64,000 bases of DNA, taken from assembly GCA_964247055.1 (NCBI GenBank), contig OZ176060.1, forward strand, positions 868,001 to 932,000, given 5' to 3'. Every line of letters starts with the position of its first letter. The first letter of the stretch is position 1. This stretch comes from Paragordius varius (taxonomy: Eukaryota; Nematomorpha). A program made the translations under genes and the position numbers. The notes under the pieces were generated by a model. It did not search any database. It was not told the origin of the DNA and saw only the letters and a program-made list of their open reading frames with translations. Positions 34,891 to 47,345 of the stretch are shown piece by piece.

Positions 34891-35755
34891 TAAAAAATAT
34901 TTTTTTTAATTTTAATTTTAATTTTTTTTATTTAAAATGTGAATAATTTGAATAAATAAGAATTTTATATTTTTAATTTTATAGATATATTTTATAACAA
35001 CAAATAATTTATATTATAATAAATATTTATTTTTTTAATTTTAATTTTTTTATTTAAAATGTGAATAATTTGAATAAATAAGAATTTTATATTTAATTTT
35101 TTAGATATTTATTATAACAACAAATAATTTATGTTATAAAAAATATTTATTTTTTTTTCAATTTTAATTTTTTTATTTAAAATGTGAATAATTTTAATAA
35201 TAATAAGAATTTAATATTTAATTTTATAGAAATATTTTATAACAAACAAATAATTTATGTTATAAAAAATATTTTTTTTTAATTTTAATTTTTTTTTATT
35301 TAAAATGTGAATAATTTGAATAAAAAAGAATTTTATATTTAATTTTTTAGATATATTATAACAACAAATAATTTATGTTATAAAAAATATTTTTTTTTTA
35401 ATTTTAATTTAAATTTATTTAAAATTTGAATAATTTAAATAATAATAAGAATTTTATATTTAATTTTTTTGAAATATAATATTATAAAAACAAATTTTAT
35501 GTTATAAAAATATTTATTTTTTTTAATTTTAATTTTAATTTTTTTAAAATTTGAATAATTTGAATAAATAAGAATTTTATATTTAATTTTATAGAAATAT
35601 TTTATAACAACAAATAATTTATGTTATAAATATTTATTTTTTTTCAATTTTAATTTTTTTTTTATTTAAAATGTGAATAATTTGAATAATAATAAGAATT
35701 TTATATTTAATTTTATAGAAATATAAACAACAAATAATTTATGTTATAAAAAATA
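34891..35755 (+). repeat. Family E array (about 120-bp units)
   Basis: Units read AATTTTAATTTTTTTATTTA, AAATGTGAATAATTTGAAT, AATAAGAATTTTATATTTAA, ATTATAACAACAAATAATTT and ATGTTATAAAAAATATTTAT. GTGAAT words at 34939, 35061, 35184 and 35307 give periods of 122-123 bp. These are among the most regular monomers in the window. A second E array is at 39891-41190. Confidence 0.85.
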
Positions 35756-36570
35756 TTTTTATCTTTAAGAAAAATTATTTAAAAACTCGAAAATAAATAA
35801 ATTATTTTAAGTAAAATAGAAAATTACTAAATAATAGCTAATATGAAATCTCATAAATTTCAAAAATATTCCATCTTTTAAATTTAAAAGAAGAATTATT
35901 TAAAACAAAGAAATACTCTAGAAAATTTAAACATTTCTTGTTTAATGAATAAATTTTTTTTTAAATTTAAAAGAAGAATTATTTTTAAAACTCAAAAATA
36001 AAAAGTTTTTTTGACTGAAAAATTACTAAATAATAGATATTTTACTAATTTTCAAAAATATAAATTTCATCTTTAAGAAGAATTATTTATAAAAAAAGAA
36101 TTATTTAAAAAAACTCGAAAACTAAAATCAATTCTTGTTGAAACAATAAATTTTTCTTTTAAAAATGCTTTTTTAAATGGAAAACGTTTTAATTCTTAAT
36201 TAAAAAGGATTTTTTTGTCTAGAAAATTACCAAATAATAGATATTTAACAAAATTTCAAAAATATTAAATTTTTCTTTTAAAATAATTCCATCTTTTAAA
36301 TTTAAAAGAAGAATTATCTAAAACAAAAAGAGTTCTCGAAAACTAAAATCATTTCTTGTTAAATCAATAAATTTTTTTTTAAAAAATAAATTAATTTTTC
36401 TTTTAAAAATTTAAAAAATTCAAAACGTTTTGATTGATTGGGAAAAAGGTTTTTTTTGATTGATAAAAATTACCAAATAATAGCTAATATGAAATTCTCA
36501 TAATTTTAAAAATAAATTCCATTTATTAAATCTAAAAGAAGAATTATTTATAAAACTCGAAAATAAAAAG
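35756..36570 (+). repeat. Family A satellite block
   Basis: The entry into A (about 35797, AATAAATAAATTATTTTAAG then TAAAATAGAAAATTACTAA) is the same as at 426 in the window, so the E/F-to-A join is inherited by duplication. The exit is at AAAGGTTTTTAGATCTAAAA into B. Confidence 0.85.
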
Positions 36571-37735
36571 GTTTTTAGATCTAAAATATTCCTGTGGCTT
36601 TTAAATGTAAAACTCGAAAAAATTGAGTAAAAGGAAATAATCTAGAAATTGAAATTGATAATAAATATAATATTTTTCTTTAAAATAAAGACTTTTTTCT
36701 TAAAAATCTCTTTTACTTAAAAGCTTCTTATTATTACAGCGAGTATATACTACATTACTCAAATATTTTAAGAAAAAGAAAGAAAGAAATATGATTTTAA
36801 TCAAAAATATTCATGTGGCTTACTTGTTCGAGTTAGGGCGAAAAATAAAAATTTCAACTAAAAACTCGAAAAAAGTAAGTAAAAGGAAATAATCTAGAAA
36901 TTGAAATTTATAATAAAAATTATATTATTCTTTAATATAAAAACTTTTTTCTTGATAAATCTCTTTTTTAGAAGCTAATCATTATTACAGCGAGTATATA
37001 CTACATTTCTCAAGAATTTTAAGACAAAAATTCGAAAAAAAGTAGTAAAAGGAAAGAATCTAATTAAAATTGATAATAATAATAATAAAAAAATCAATAT
37101 TAAAGCGAGTATATACTACATTAATCAAGTATTTTAAAAGCAAGGTTTTTTTTTAATCTAAAATATTCATCTGGCTTACTTGCTCGAGTCAGAACGAGAA
37201 ATAAAGTTTTTTCTTAATAAAACTCGAAAAAATTAAGTAAAAGCAAAAAATCTAATTGAAATTGTTAATAATAATATTATTATTCTCTAAAACAAAACAC
37301 TTTTTTTCTTGATAAATCTCTTTTTAAAAGCTTATATTATTACAGCGAGTCTAAACCTAACTCAAGTATTTTAAAAACAAAGACTTTTATTCTAATAGAA
37401 ATTTTAAAATTAAAAAGTAAAAGGAAACAATCTAGAAATTGAAATTGATAATAATGATATAATTCTCTAAAACAAAAACTAATTCTTAATAAATCTCTTT
37501 TACTTAAAAGCTTCTTAATATTAAAGCGAGTATATACTACATTACTCAAGTATTTTAAGACAAAAACTCGAAAAAAAGAAGTAAAAGAATAATCTAATTA
37601 AAATTGTTAATTATAATATTATTCTCTGAAATAAACACTTTTTTATTAATAAATCTCTTTTACTTAAAAGCTTAATATTACAGCGAGTATTTACTACATT
37701 ACTCAAGTATTTTAAGAGAAAAAATTAATAAGGTA
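36571..37735 (+). repeat. Family B satellite array
   Basis: About seven B units, including one with TTCCTGTGGCTT and others with CTCGAGT and GAGAAATAAA. The block ends in GAGAAAAAATTAATAAGGTA directly before the palindrome at 37736. The 69-residue antisense frame at 37340-37549 is satellite by-product. Confidence 0.88.
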
Positions 37736-37802
37736 CCCCGAATTCGGGGAAGTCCTTCAACTCCAAGGCGATCAACGAAAGAATGTCAGCGGTTTTCTGG
37801 TT
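37736..37802 (-). other. Palindrome and exon-like fragment, copy 2
   Basis: CCCCGAATTCGGGG (37736-37749) and the following 53 bp are almost identical to 31851-31917. The main change I see turns an E codon into K in the minus-strand reading NQKTADILSLIALELKD, without a gap. This second copy supports a recent duplication. The coding interpretation remains tentative. Confidence 0.4.
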
Positions 37803-38400
37803 AAATCGGGAATAGCTAAACAGGAAGCACTTAAAATACACGGCTTTTAGCACACATTCATTAATCACCTCATTTCAAACAGCTGTTATTACCTCTTTTT
37901 TTCAACAAACTCTTGTAAAACTTACTTTTTGGTTAAATCGGGAATAGCTAAACAGGAAGCACTTAAAATACACGGCTTTTAGCACACATTCATTAATCAC
38001 CTGATCACTAACAGCTGTTATTACCTATTTACCAATTCAACTAACTTTTGTAAAACCTACTTTTTGGGATTATTCGGGAATTGCTAAACAGGAAGGACTT
38101 AAAATACACGGGTTTTAGCACACATTCATTAATCACCTGATTTCAAACAGCTGTTATTACCTCTTTTTTTCAACAAACTCTTGTAAAACTTACTTTTTGG
38201 TTAAATCTGGAATAGCTAAACAGGAAGCACTTAAAATACACGGGTTTAAGCACACATACATTAATCACCTGATTATCAACAGCTGTTATTACCTCTTTTT
38301 TTCAACTAAAACTTTTGTAAAACTTACTTTTTGGGATTAATCGGAAATAGATAAACCAGAAATACTTAAAATGCACGAGTTTTAGCACACATTATTTTAT
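37803..38400 (+). repeat. D-type subrepeat, about 134 bp, five units
   Basis: TCGGGAATAGCTAAACAGG-type words at 37806, 37938, 38073, 38206 and 38341 give spacings of 132-135 bp. Each unit continues with AAGCACTTAAAATACACGG, TTTTAGCACACATTCATTAA, TCACCTGATT, AACAGCTGTTATTACC and TTTTTTTCAAC. The units are more alike than in the 31.9 kb copy, suggesting local expansion. Confidence 0.85.
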
Positions 38401-39212
38401 AAACTCAAGATCATCTGATTTAACTTAATTGCAATTATTTAAAATCCTAAATCTTAAAATACATGGGTGGGTTTAAAATGCACATATTTACAAACTTAAG
38501 ATCACTTGATTATTAATAGCAGCAGCTGTTTTAACTCAATAATCAAATATTCAAAACTCCTTATCTTTCCTACATAAATTCAAATTTTAAACACAATTCT
38601 CCTTTAAACTCAAATTGCTTTTTACGCATTCATTCATTGAATAACTCAAGATCACCTGATTTTTTTATAACCTTTTTCTCTGTTTAAATTTTTATCTTCT
38701 TTGGATAAAATTTTAATTTTCGTTAACCAGTAATCTATTATATAAGTTTTTGCGCACTACATTCAAACTCATAATCATAAAATCACCTGGTTTTATAAAA
38801 CTTTGTTTTTAAACATAAATTATGAAAGCGCACATTCATTCATAAAACACCTGTTTTACCTTTACTTATATAATAACCTCAAGTTTGCGCTCATTCATTC
38901 AGTCAGATGATAAAACAATGATTAATGATAACTTTTAAACATAAGATATACTAATCTAGCACGCATTAATTCACTAACTTGATAAATTGATAAATTAGGT
39001 TAATTTCCAAAAAAAATTTATTATTATTTATTGTTTTTATTATTTTTCATTTTACCTTAATGTTTAAATTTTTTGGTTAATTACTTAAATTTTGTGTTTA
39101 TCGCACATTCATTGATCAGCTGTTTAAAAACTATATATTTTTCAATAATTATTGTCTTTTTGAAAAAATTACAAAAAATTAACTTTTATAAAACATATCT
39201 TTTACGAAACAA
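38401..39212 (+). repeat. D-type degenerate region and spacer, copy 2
   Basis: This follows the order seen at 32241-33276: AAGATCA(C/T)CTGATT words, GCAGCAGCTGTTTTAAC, AATCACCTGGTTTTATAAAA, one unit of the 105-bp repeat (about 38830-38940) and TTATCGCACATTCATTGATC with AGCTGTTT. No open frame is conserved between the copies. Confidence 0.72.
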
Positions 39213-39328
39213 CAGTAGCGTATGGCAAAAAACAAAAAATGGTGTAAATTAAACAATATATTCCCAATGTTTTACCATAATTTGCTTATTTAATTGAGAT
39301 CAAAGTTTTATATACTTATACGCCACTG
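39213..39328. mobile_element. 116-bp MITE with CAGTRGCGTAT ends, copy 2
   Basis: CAGTAGCGTATGGC on the left pairs with the complement of TTATACGCCACTG on the right. It is the same element as 33277-33395, in the same place in the duplicated module, with small length differences. Confidence 0.6.
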
Positions 39329-39600
39329 TATAATAAAATTTTTTTTTGAAATTAAAGTACCCACATATATATTTTTTAATGCTATATTGTACTTTAAATG
39401 ATTTTTTTTTTATAAATACTATTTTGCATCTTAATTGACACACTCGCATTATTATTTCTTATATGTAACTGGAATTCTAATTTTTATAAAATATATAAAT
39501 ATTATAAGTTTTAATAATTAATTTTAATGAGTTTATGAACATATGATTATGTGTATGTATGTATGCCATTAATAAATAATATTTATTAATTTATTTGCTC
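39329..39600 (+). repeat. Module T spacer, copy 3
   Basis: AATGCTATATTGTAC, CACTCGCATTATTATTTC and GAACATATGATTATGTGT are in the same order as at 33396-33720 and at the window start. Confidence 0.75.
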
Positions 39601-39890
39601 TAATAATTTTTTATTAAAAAAATTGAAATATTATTTTGAAATTTTTATATAATTTTCAGAAAATATATATATTTATATAATTTTGTTTTAAAAATAAATA
39701 ATTTTATGTAAAAATATATTTCTTATATTATTTTTTATTTAAAAAAATATTATTTAATTTTGAAATTTTTAAATAATTATTTTTTTATCTAAAAAAAATA
39801 TATATATTTAATAATTTTGTTTTAAAACTATTTTTTAACATTAAAAAATAAATTAAAAATAATTTAATTAAATTAAATATATAAAAATAA
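39601..39890 (+). repeat. Family F array, short copy
   Basis: About two F units (TTTTCAGAAAATATATAT, TTTTAAAAATAAATAATTTT, ATGTAAAAATATATTTC), against about nine in the 33.7 kb copy. It ends with ACTATTTTTTAACATT as in the other copies. Confidence 0.72.
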
Positions 39891-41190
39891 AGGCTTTAAT
39901 TTTATTTTTTTATTTATAATGTGAATAATTTGAATAAATAAGAATTTTAATTTAATTTATTAGATAATTATAACAACAAATAATTTATTTTATAAAAAAT
40001 ATTTATTTTTTTTTAATTTTTATTTTTTTATTTAAAATTTGAATAATTTGAATAATAATTAAGAATTTTATATTTAATTTTTTAGATATATTATAACAAC
40101 AAATAATTTATGTTATAAAAAATATTTATTTTTTTTAATTTTTAATATTTTTATTTAAAATGTGAATAATTTGAATAATAATAATTTAATATTTTTAATT
40201 TTATAGATATATTATAACAACAAATAATTTATGTTATAAAAAATATTTTTTTTTAATTTTAATTTTTTTATCTAAAATGTGAATAATTTGAATAAATAAG
40301 AATTTTATATTTAATTTTTTAGATATATAACAACAAATAATTTATGTTATAAAAAATATTTTTTTTTTTAATTTTAATTTTTTAATTTAAAAAGTGAATA
40401 TTTTGAATAAATAAGAATTTTATATATAATTTTCTAGATATAATATTATAAAAAATAATTTATTTTATAAAAATATTTATTTTTAAATTTTAATTTTTTA
40501 TTTAAAAAGTGAATAATTTGAATAAATAAGAATTTTATATTTAATTTTATAGAAATATTTTATAACAACAAATAATTTATGTTATAAAAAATTTTTTTAA
40601 TTTTTTTAATTTTAATTTTTTTATTTAAAATGTGAATAATTTGAATAATAAATAAGAATTTTATATTTAATTTTATAGATATATATTATAACAACAAATA
40701 ATTTATATTATAAAAAATATTTATTTTTTTTTAATTTTAATTTTTTATTTAAAATGTGAATAATTTGAATAATAAATAAGAATTTTATATTTAATTTTAT
40801 AGATATATTTTATAACAACAAATAATTTATATTATAAAAAATATTTTTATTTTTTATAATTTTAATTTTTTATTAAAAATTTGAATAATTTGAATAAATA
40901 AAAATTTTATATTTAATTTTATAGATATATATTATAACAACAAATTTATGTTATAAAAAATATTTATTTTTTTTTAATTTTAATTTTTTTATTTAAAATT
41001 TGAATAATTTGAATAAATAAGAATTTTATATTTAATTTTATAGATATATATTATAACAATAAATAATTTATGTTATAAAAAATAATTATTTTTTCAATTT
41101 TAATTTTTTTATTTAAAATATGAATAATTTGAATAAATAAGAATTTTATATTTAATTTTCTAGATATAATTTATTAAAAAATTTTTTATT
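39891..41190 (+). repeat. Family E array, long copy
   Basis: About eleven units with the same monomer words as 34891-35755 (GTGAATAATTTGAATAAAT, ATAACAACAAATAATTTATG). It ends after TTAATTTTCTAGATATAAT and passes into unrelated AT-rich sequence instead of family A. Confidence 0.85.
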
Positions 41191-41561
41191 AAAATTTATT
41201 TTTTAAAAATTTCAATCTTTGAGAAATCATATAAGATTTTTATTATTTTTTTATTATTTTTAATATTTATAATATTGTAACACGAAATTAAAAAATAAAG
41301 TTTTATAAGTTATTATATATTTTTTTTTAAAAAACATTTTAAAAATAATAGTTTGAAACAAAAAGTGGTTTTTTAATAAAAAAATTTATTTTTAAATGAA
41401 TAAAAATATAATAAATAAAAATAAAAAATAAATAAATAAAAAATGCAAAAATTATGATTAAATCAAAATTTATAAATTTTAAGGACCAACTTAAACTGTT
41501 CAAGAACATACTTGGAGTGCAAATGGTATATATAAATTTATTTATTAAAATTTTTTTTAAA

Positions 41562-41566
<5 letters not shown>
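41191..41566. other. AT-rich interval without recognisable gene
   Basis: Mostly A/T with a short AAATAAAAAATAAATAAATA run. One less simple patch (41481-41530: AAGGACCAACTTAAACTG, TTCAAGAACATACTTGGAG, GCAAATGGTATATATAAA) looks like a diverged relic of the family C interior. Confidence 0.5.

Positions 41567-41619
<53 letters not shown>
41567..41619. repeat. (AT)n microsatellite
   Basis: Twenty-six uninterrupted AT dinucleotides, followed by a short imperfect continuation. This is the longest pure dinucleotide run I noticed in the window. Confidence 0.9.
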
Positions 41620-41621
<2 letters not shown>

Positions 41622-41971
41622 TATATATAAAGCTTATTATTTTAGAGTTTTTTAAATTCTACAGAAAGAAATCATTGAAACAATCAGTTTATTTATATAT
41701 AATAATAATATATTTTGAAAATATTTACTGTTTTAAAAGCTTTTTTTTATAAAAATGAATTTTTTAACCACAAAATTTATAGATTATGCTAAATTATTAT
41801 AAAAATCAAATTTTATTAAAAATTTTATTACTTAGAAAATTTTGGTCTTAATTTATCTTTCGGGGTAATTTTTTACCCCAGAGAACTCAATATTAAATAT
41901 TTTTATATATATTTAAAATTTATTTATATATATATATATATTTATTTATTTAGAAAACGCTTATATTTTTA
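41620..41971 (+). other. Partial relic of an old family C-like end
   Basis: At about 41645-41695, TTTAAATTCTACAGAAAGAA, ATCATTGAAACAATCAG and TTTATTTATATATAATAATA match the start of the element at 41972 and more loosely the family C left end. The remainder is AT-rich. It includes a short GC-bearing dyad (GGGGTAATTTTTTACCCC, 41862-41879). Confidence 0.45.
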
Positions 41972-42800
41972 CAGTTTTTTTTAAATTCTACAGAAAAAAA
42001 AATCATTGAAATAATCAGTTTATTTAAAGAATATAATAATAAATTTTAAAAATATTTATAATGTTAAAATCAAAAATTTATATATACCATTTACAGTTTA
42101 AATTTACCCCCTTAAATAATTCAAATTCACCCTATAAAGACAATTATATGTTTTTTAATCATAAAAATTCCAAATATTTGAATATATATTTGATAAAAAA
42201 TATAAATACTTTGTTTTAAATTAAAATAATATTGAATAAAATAATTAATTATGCCATAAAAATATATATTATATTAATAATAAGTATTTATTCAAAAATA
42301 CATAATTTATTTTTAGGGTGAATTTGAATTGTTTAAAGGTGAATTTGAATTGTTCAAGGGTGAATTATAAAATATTGGTAAAATATAAGTAATTTTTAAT
42401 TTTAAAGGAAATTTTATTTTTAAAAATATATATTAAAATATAGGTAATTTTTAATAATTTTAAACGATATTTTATTTTTTAAAAATATATATTAAAATAA
42501 GGTAATTTTTAATAATTTTAAACGAAATTTTATTTTTTAAAAATATATATTAAAATATAGGTAATTTTTAATAATTTTAAACGAAATTTTATTTTTGAAA
42601 AATATACATATTAAATATAGGTTGGTAGTTTTCAATTTTAAAATCAATAAATTTGTTTTAGGATGAATTTGAATTAATTTTAAATTGTTTAAAGGTGAAT
42701 TTATTTAAATTTTATTCATTTAAAAATTAATTATTATAAACGAATTTAAAAAAAAATAAAAAAAGTTTAAAATGATGATTTTTTACATTTTTTACACGTT
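41972..42800 (+). mobile_element. Old, diverged family C-like element
   Basis: TACAGTTTTTTTTAAATTC and CTACAG at the left end, then TATATATACCATTTACAG, TTAAATTTACCCCC and AATTCAAATTCACCC, follow the family C left half, with the middle in the reverse sense (TTATGCCATAAAAATATAT). A tandem of about 60 bp (TAGGTAATTTTTAATAATTT at roughly 42441, 42499, 42558) replaces the usual 135-bp minisatellite. The right end is only suggested by AAAAAAAGTTTAAAATGATG and TTTTACATTTTTTACACG. It is clearly more diverged than the other C copies. Confidence 0.5.
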
Positions 42801-43126
42801 ATTTAAGAAAATATAAATATTTTTATTTTATACTTTAAATTTTACTTTATATTTTAAGTTTTATTTTAAAGTTTGACAAAAAATTACTTGTTATAATTGA
42901 AAATTCATATTATAAATTTATATAATTTTAGGTGAATTATAATTTTTAAGAAAAAATTAAAATTCTTCTAAAATAAATACTAAAAAATTGTTTAAATTTA
43001 GACTGATTAATATCTTGAAAACATACTTTTTAAGATATTTTAATTATAAATTTATATGAATATAAAAATAAAAGACTTATTTAATTTTAAGTTAAAATCT
43101 TATATTATATTTGAAATATAATAATA

Positions 43127-43157
<31 letters not shown>

Positions 43158-43540
43158 TTATTTAAATTTGTATTATTATTTATTCAATAAAAAAATCGTC
43201 TCTATATTTTTAGACTTTAAGGGTCTATAATAATCAGAACAGCTCTAAGAAAGATTTAAAAAAATTCTAATTTTTCTATTTTTTGATAAATAAAAAATGC
43301 CTTTTAAATGATATTTTTAAAATTTTAACATTCAGATAATATTAAACCTATTTAAAAACTGATAATAAAATATTTAAAAAAATGTTGTTTTAAATGGTAT
43401 TTTTTAAATTTTAAATGGTATTTTTTATTAATCAATCAGATTAAAAAACATAAAATACACATTATTTGCCTCTTTTAGTATCAAAAAATTACAAAAAGAT
43501 GGCATATTATTATAAAAATTTTACGTATTCGACGTATTAT
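42801..43540. other. AT-rich interval with (AAT)n
   Basis: No gene or known repeat family seen. A pure (AAT)n-type run lies at about 43118-43158. TTTTAAATGGTATTTTTTA is repeated near 43395 and 43420. Confidence 0.5.
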
Positions 43541-43940
43541 TAATGCAATATTTTCTTTTTTATAGCTTTTTTAAAAACTAAATTAATTTTTATATAATAC
43601 ACAAATCATAAGTTTTTCAAAATTTTTTTAGAAATTCTTGATTATAATTGTTGAAATTTAAAAAAGATTTAAAATATAAAATTATAAAAATCATACGCGT
43701 TTTCAAAATGTTTTAAGAAAATCTTGATTATAATTGTTGGAATTTTTAAAAAAATGATTTAAAATATAAAACATACCTTTAAAAGTTTAGTTTTTTTTAT
43801 AGTTGTTTTAAAAAACTAAATGAATTTTTAATATAAAACTAAAAAAATCATACGTTTTTAAAATGTTTTAAGAAAATCTTAATTATAATTGTTGGAATTT
43901 TTTTTTTAAAAAAAAATTAAAAATATAAAAAACATACCTT
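43541..43940 (+). repeat. Family G array, copy 2
   Basis: AATGCAATATTTTCTTTTTT, ATAGCTTTTTTAAAAACTAA, ATACGCGTTTTCAAAATG, TTTTAAGAAAATCTTGATTA and TAATTGTTGGAATTTTT. The array is shorter than 28691-29274 but begins and ends with the same words. Confidence 0.75.
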
Positions 43941-44100
43941 TAAGTTTAGTTTAAGAAGCTTGTTAGTATTTGATTATTGAAAACTTTTTTTCAAGAACTA
44001 AAAATATTAAAATTTAAAAAAAAATTTGTTTGAATTTTTTTTCAATGTAATTTGCTTTTCGCTTCTTTAGAGAAAACCAATGAAAGAAAATAAAAACTCA
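43941..44100 (+). repeat. Duplicated linker between G and A, copy 2
   Basis: TAGTTTAAGAAGCTTGTTAG, GAAAACTTTTTTTCAAGAAC, TTTTCGCTTCTTTAGAG and GAAAGAAAATAAAAACTC are in the same order as at 29275-29450, followed again by family A. Confidence 0.72.
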
Positions 44101-47100
44101 AGAAAATTAAATAAATTCTTGTTAAATTAATCTTTTCTTTTAAAAAGGTTTTTTTGATTGATGAAAATTACCAAATAATAGCTAATATGAAATCTCATAA
44201 ATTTTCAAAAATATTTATTCCATCTTTTAAATTTAAAAGAAGAAATATCTAAAATAAAGAGGTCTCTAAAAACTAAAATCATTTTTTGTTAAATTAATAA
44301 ATAATTTCTTTTAAATCAATAATTTTTTTTAAAAATTCAAAAATAATCTTTATAATAGTTAATAAAAAATTTTTTTTATTGGAAAATTTCCAAATAATAG
44401 ATATTTTACAAAATTTTTAAAATAAATTCCATCTTTAAGAAGAATTATTTATAAAACTCAAAAATTAATCATTTTTTGTTGAATAAATAAATTTTTCTTT
44501 AAAAATGCTTTTAAATGCAAAATGTTACAATTTATTTATAAAAAGGTTTTTTTGATTGATGAAAATTACTAAATAATAGTTAATATGAAATCTCATAATT
44601 TTTAAAAATATTTATTCCATCTTTTAAATTTAAAAGAAGAATTATTTAAAACTAATAAGTTTTTAAAAACTAAAATCAATTCTTGTTAAATGAATTAATT
44701 TTTCTTTTAAAATGCCTTTTTAAATGAAAAACGTTTAAATTTATTTATAAAACTCGAAAATAAAAAAGTTTTTTAAATGAAAATTACTAAATAGCTAATA
44801 TGAAATTATATATACTTTCAAAAATATTTATTTCTTTTAAATGTAAGAAGAATTATCTAAAACAAGAGATCTCAAAAATCATTTTTTGTTAAATTCTTGT
44901 TAAATCAATAAATTTTTTTAAATAATCCAAAAATAATCTTTATAATAGTTAATAAAAGGTTTTTTTTATTAAAAAAAAGGTTTTTTTAATTGGAAAATTA
45001 CCAAATAATAGCTAATATGAAATCTTTCAAAATTCAAAAATATTCCATCTTTTAAAAAATCTAAGAAGAATTATCTAAAACAAAGAGTTTTCAAAAACTA
45101 AAATCATTTCTTGTTAAATGAATAATTTTTTTTAAAAAAATTCAAATATAATCTTTATAATAGTTAATAAAAAGGTTTTTTTCGATTGATAAAAATTACA
45201 CCAAATAATATCTAATATGAAATCTCATAATTTTCAAAAATAAAATCCATCTTTTAAATTTAAAAGAAGAATTATTTAAAACAAAAAACTCTAGAAAATT
45301 AAAATCATTTCTTGTTGAATAAATAAATTTTTTTTAAAAAAATCCAAAAATAATCTTTATAATAGTTAATAAAAGGATTTTTTTTGATTGATGATGATGA
45401 AAATTACCAAATAATAGATATTTTACAAAAATTTCAAAAATAAATTCCATCCTTTAAATCAAAACGTTTTAATTTATAAAAAAAAGGTTTTTTTTTTTAG
45501 ATTAATGAAAATTACCAAATAATAGCAAATATGAAATCTCATAAATTTCAAAAATATTCATTCCATCTTTTAAATTTAAAAGAAGAATTATCTAAAACAA
45601 AGAGATCTTCAAAAATTAAAATCATTTCTTGTTGAATTAATAAATTTTTCATTTAAAAATGCTTTTTTAAATAACGTTTTAATTTTTAAATAAAAAGTTT
45701 TTTTAGATTGATGAAAATTACCAAATAATAGTTAATATGAAATCTCACAAATTTTCAAAAATATTCCATCTTTTAATAAATCTAAGAAGAATTATTTATA
45801 AAAGTCGAAAATTAAAATCATTTCTTGTTAAATGAATAAATTTTTTAAAAAAATCCAATAATAATTATCTAAACAAAAAAATAAAAAGTTTTTTTGACTG
45901 GAAAATTACCAAATAATAGATATTAAAAATTTCAAAATAAATTCCATCTTTTAAATCTAAGAAGAATTATTTATAAAACTCGAAAATAAAAAGGTTTTTT
46001 TGAATGATGAAAATTACCAAATAATAGCTAATAAAATTTTATAAACTTTCAAAAAATATTAAGTCTATCTTTTAAATTTAAAAGAAGAATTATTTAAAAC
46101 AACTCTAGAAAATTTTAATTCTTGTTTAATGAATAAATTTTTCTTTTAAATAAATAAATTTTTATTTTAAAAAAAACCAAAAATAAAAAAGTTTCAATTT
46201 ATTAATAAAAAAGTTTTTTTGATTGATGACTACCAAATAATAGCTAATATGAAATCTTACAATTTTCAAAAATATTTATTCCATCTTTTAAAAGAATTAT
46301 TAATAAAACTCAAAAATAAAATTTTTATTAATTGGAAAATTACCAAATAATAGTTAATATGAAATTTCACAAATTTTCAAAAATATTTATTCCATCTGTT
46401 AAATTTAAAAGAAGAAATATTTAAAACTAAAAGAAACTTAATTAAAATCAATTCTTGTTAAATTAATAAATTTTTTTAAAAAAATCCAAAAATAATCTTT
46501 ATAATAGTTAATAAAAGGTTTTTTTTTGATTAGAAAATTACCAAATAATAGCTAATATGAAATTTCATAAACTTTCAAAAATATTTATTCCATCTGTTAA
46601 ATTTAAAAGAAGAAATATTTAAAACTAAAAGAAAATTAATTAAAATCAATTCTTGTTAAATTAATAAATTTTTTTAAAAAAATCCAAAAATAATCTTTAT
46701 AATAGTTAATAAAAGGTTTTTTTTTGATTAGAAAATTACCAAATAATAGCTAATATGAAATTTGAATAAACTTTTAAAAAATAAATTCCATCTTTTAAAT
46801 TTAAAAGAAGAATTATCTAAAACAAAGAGATTTTTAAAACTAAAATCATTTCTTGTTAAATTAATAAATGAATAAATATCTTTTAAAAAAGGTTTTTTTG
46901 ATTGATGAAAATTTCCAAAAAATAAATTCCATCTTTAAGAAAAATTATTTATAAAACTCTTAATAAAAAAGTTTTTTTGAATGGAAAATTACCAAAAAAT
47001 AGACTAAAACCTCACAAATTTTAAAAATAAATTCTATCTTTAAGAAGAATTATTTATAAAACTCGAAAATAAAAAATTTTTTTTGATTGTTGAAAATTAC

Positions 47101-47345
47101 CAAAAAATAGATATTTTACAAAATTTTTAAAAAAAATTCCATCTTTAAGAAGAATTATTTATAAAACTCGAAAATTAAAATCATTTCTTGTTAAATAAAT
47201 AAATTTTCTTTTAAGATTTTTTTTTAAATGCAAAACTTTTGATTTATTAATAAAAAGGTTTTTTTTGAAGAAAAATTACCAAATATTAGATATTTTATAA
47301 ACTTTAAAAAATATTTATTCCATCTTATAAATTTAAAAGAAAAAT
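44101..47345 (+). repeat. Family A satellite array
   Basis: Head-to-tail A units, same orientation, including long units and a variant with TTGATTGATGATGATGAAAA. Most spacings between TTACCAAATAATAG words are 100-230 bp. It exits at AAGAGTTTTTTTAATC into B. Confidence 0.9.
46375..46770 (+). repeat. Recent tandem duplication inside family A
   Basis: Two adjacent units of about 198 bp are nearly identical and share a private variant, CCATCTGTT instead of CCATCTTTT, at 46392 and 46590, as well as AGAAGAAATATTTAAAACTA. The surrounding units are far more divergent. Confidence 0.8.

Noticed and set aside
41862-41879. Dyad GGGGTAATTTTTTACCCC as a terminator or regulatory hairpin
   Set aside because: A single short dyad with no gene nearby; recorded only as part of an old repeat relic.
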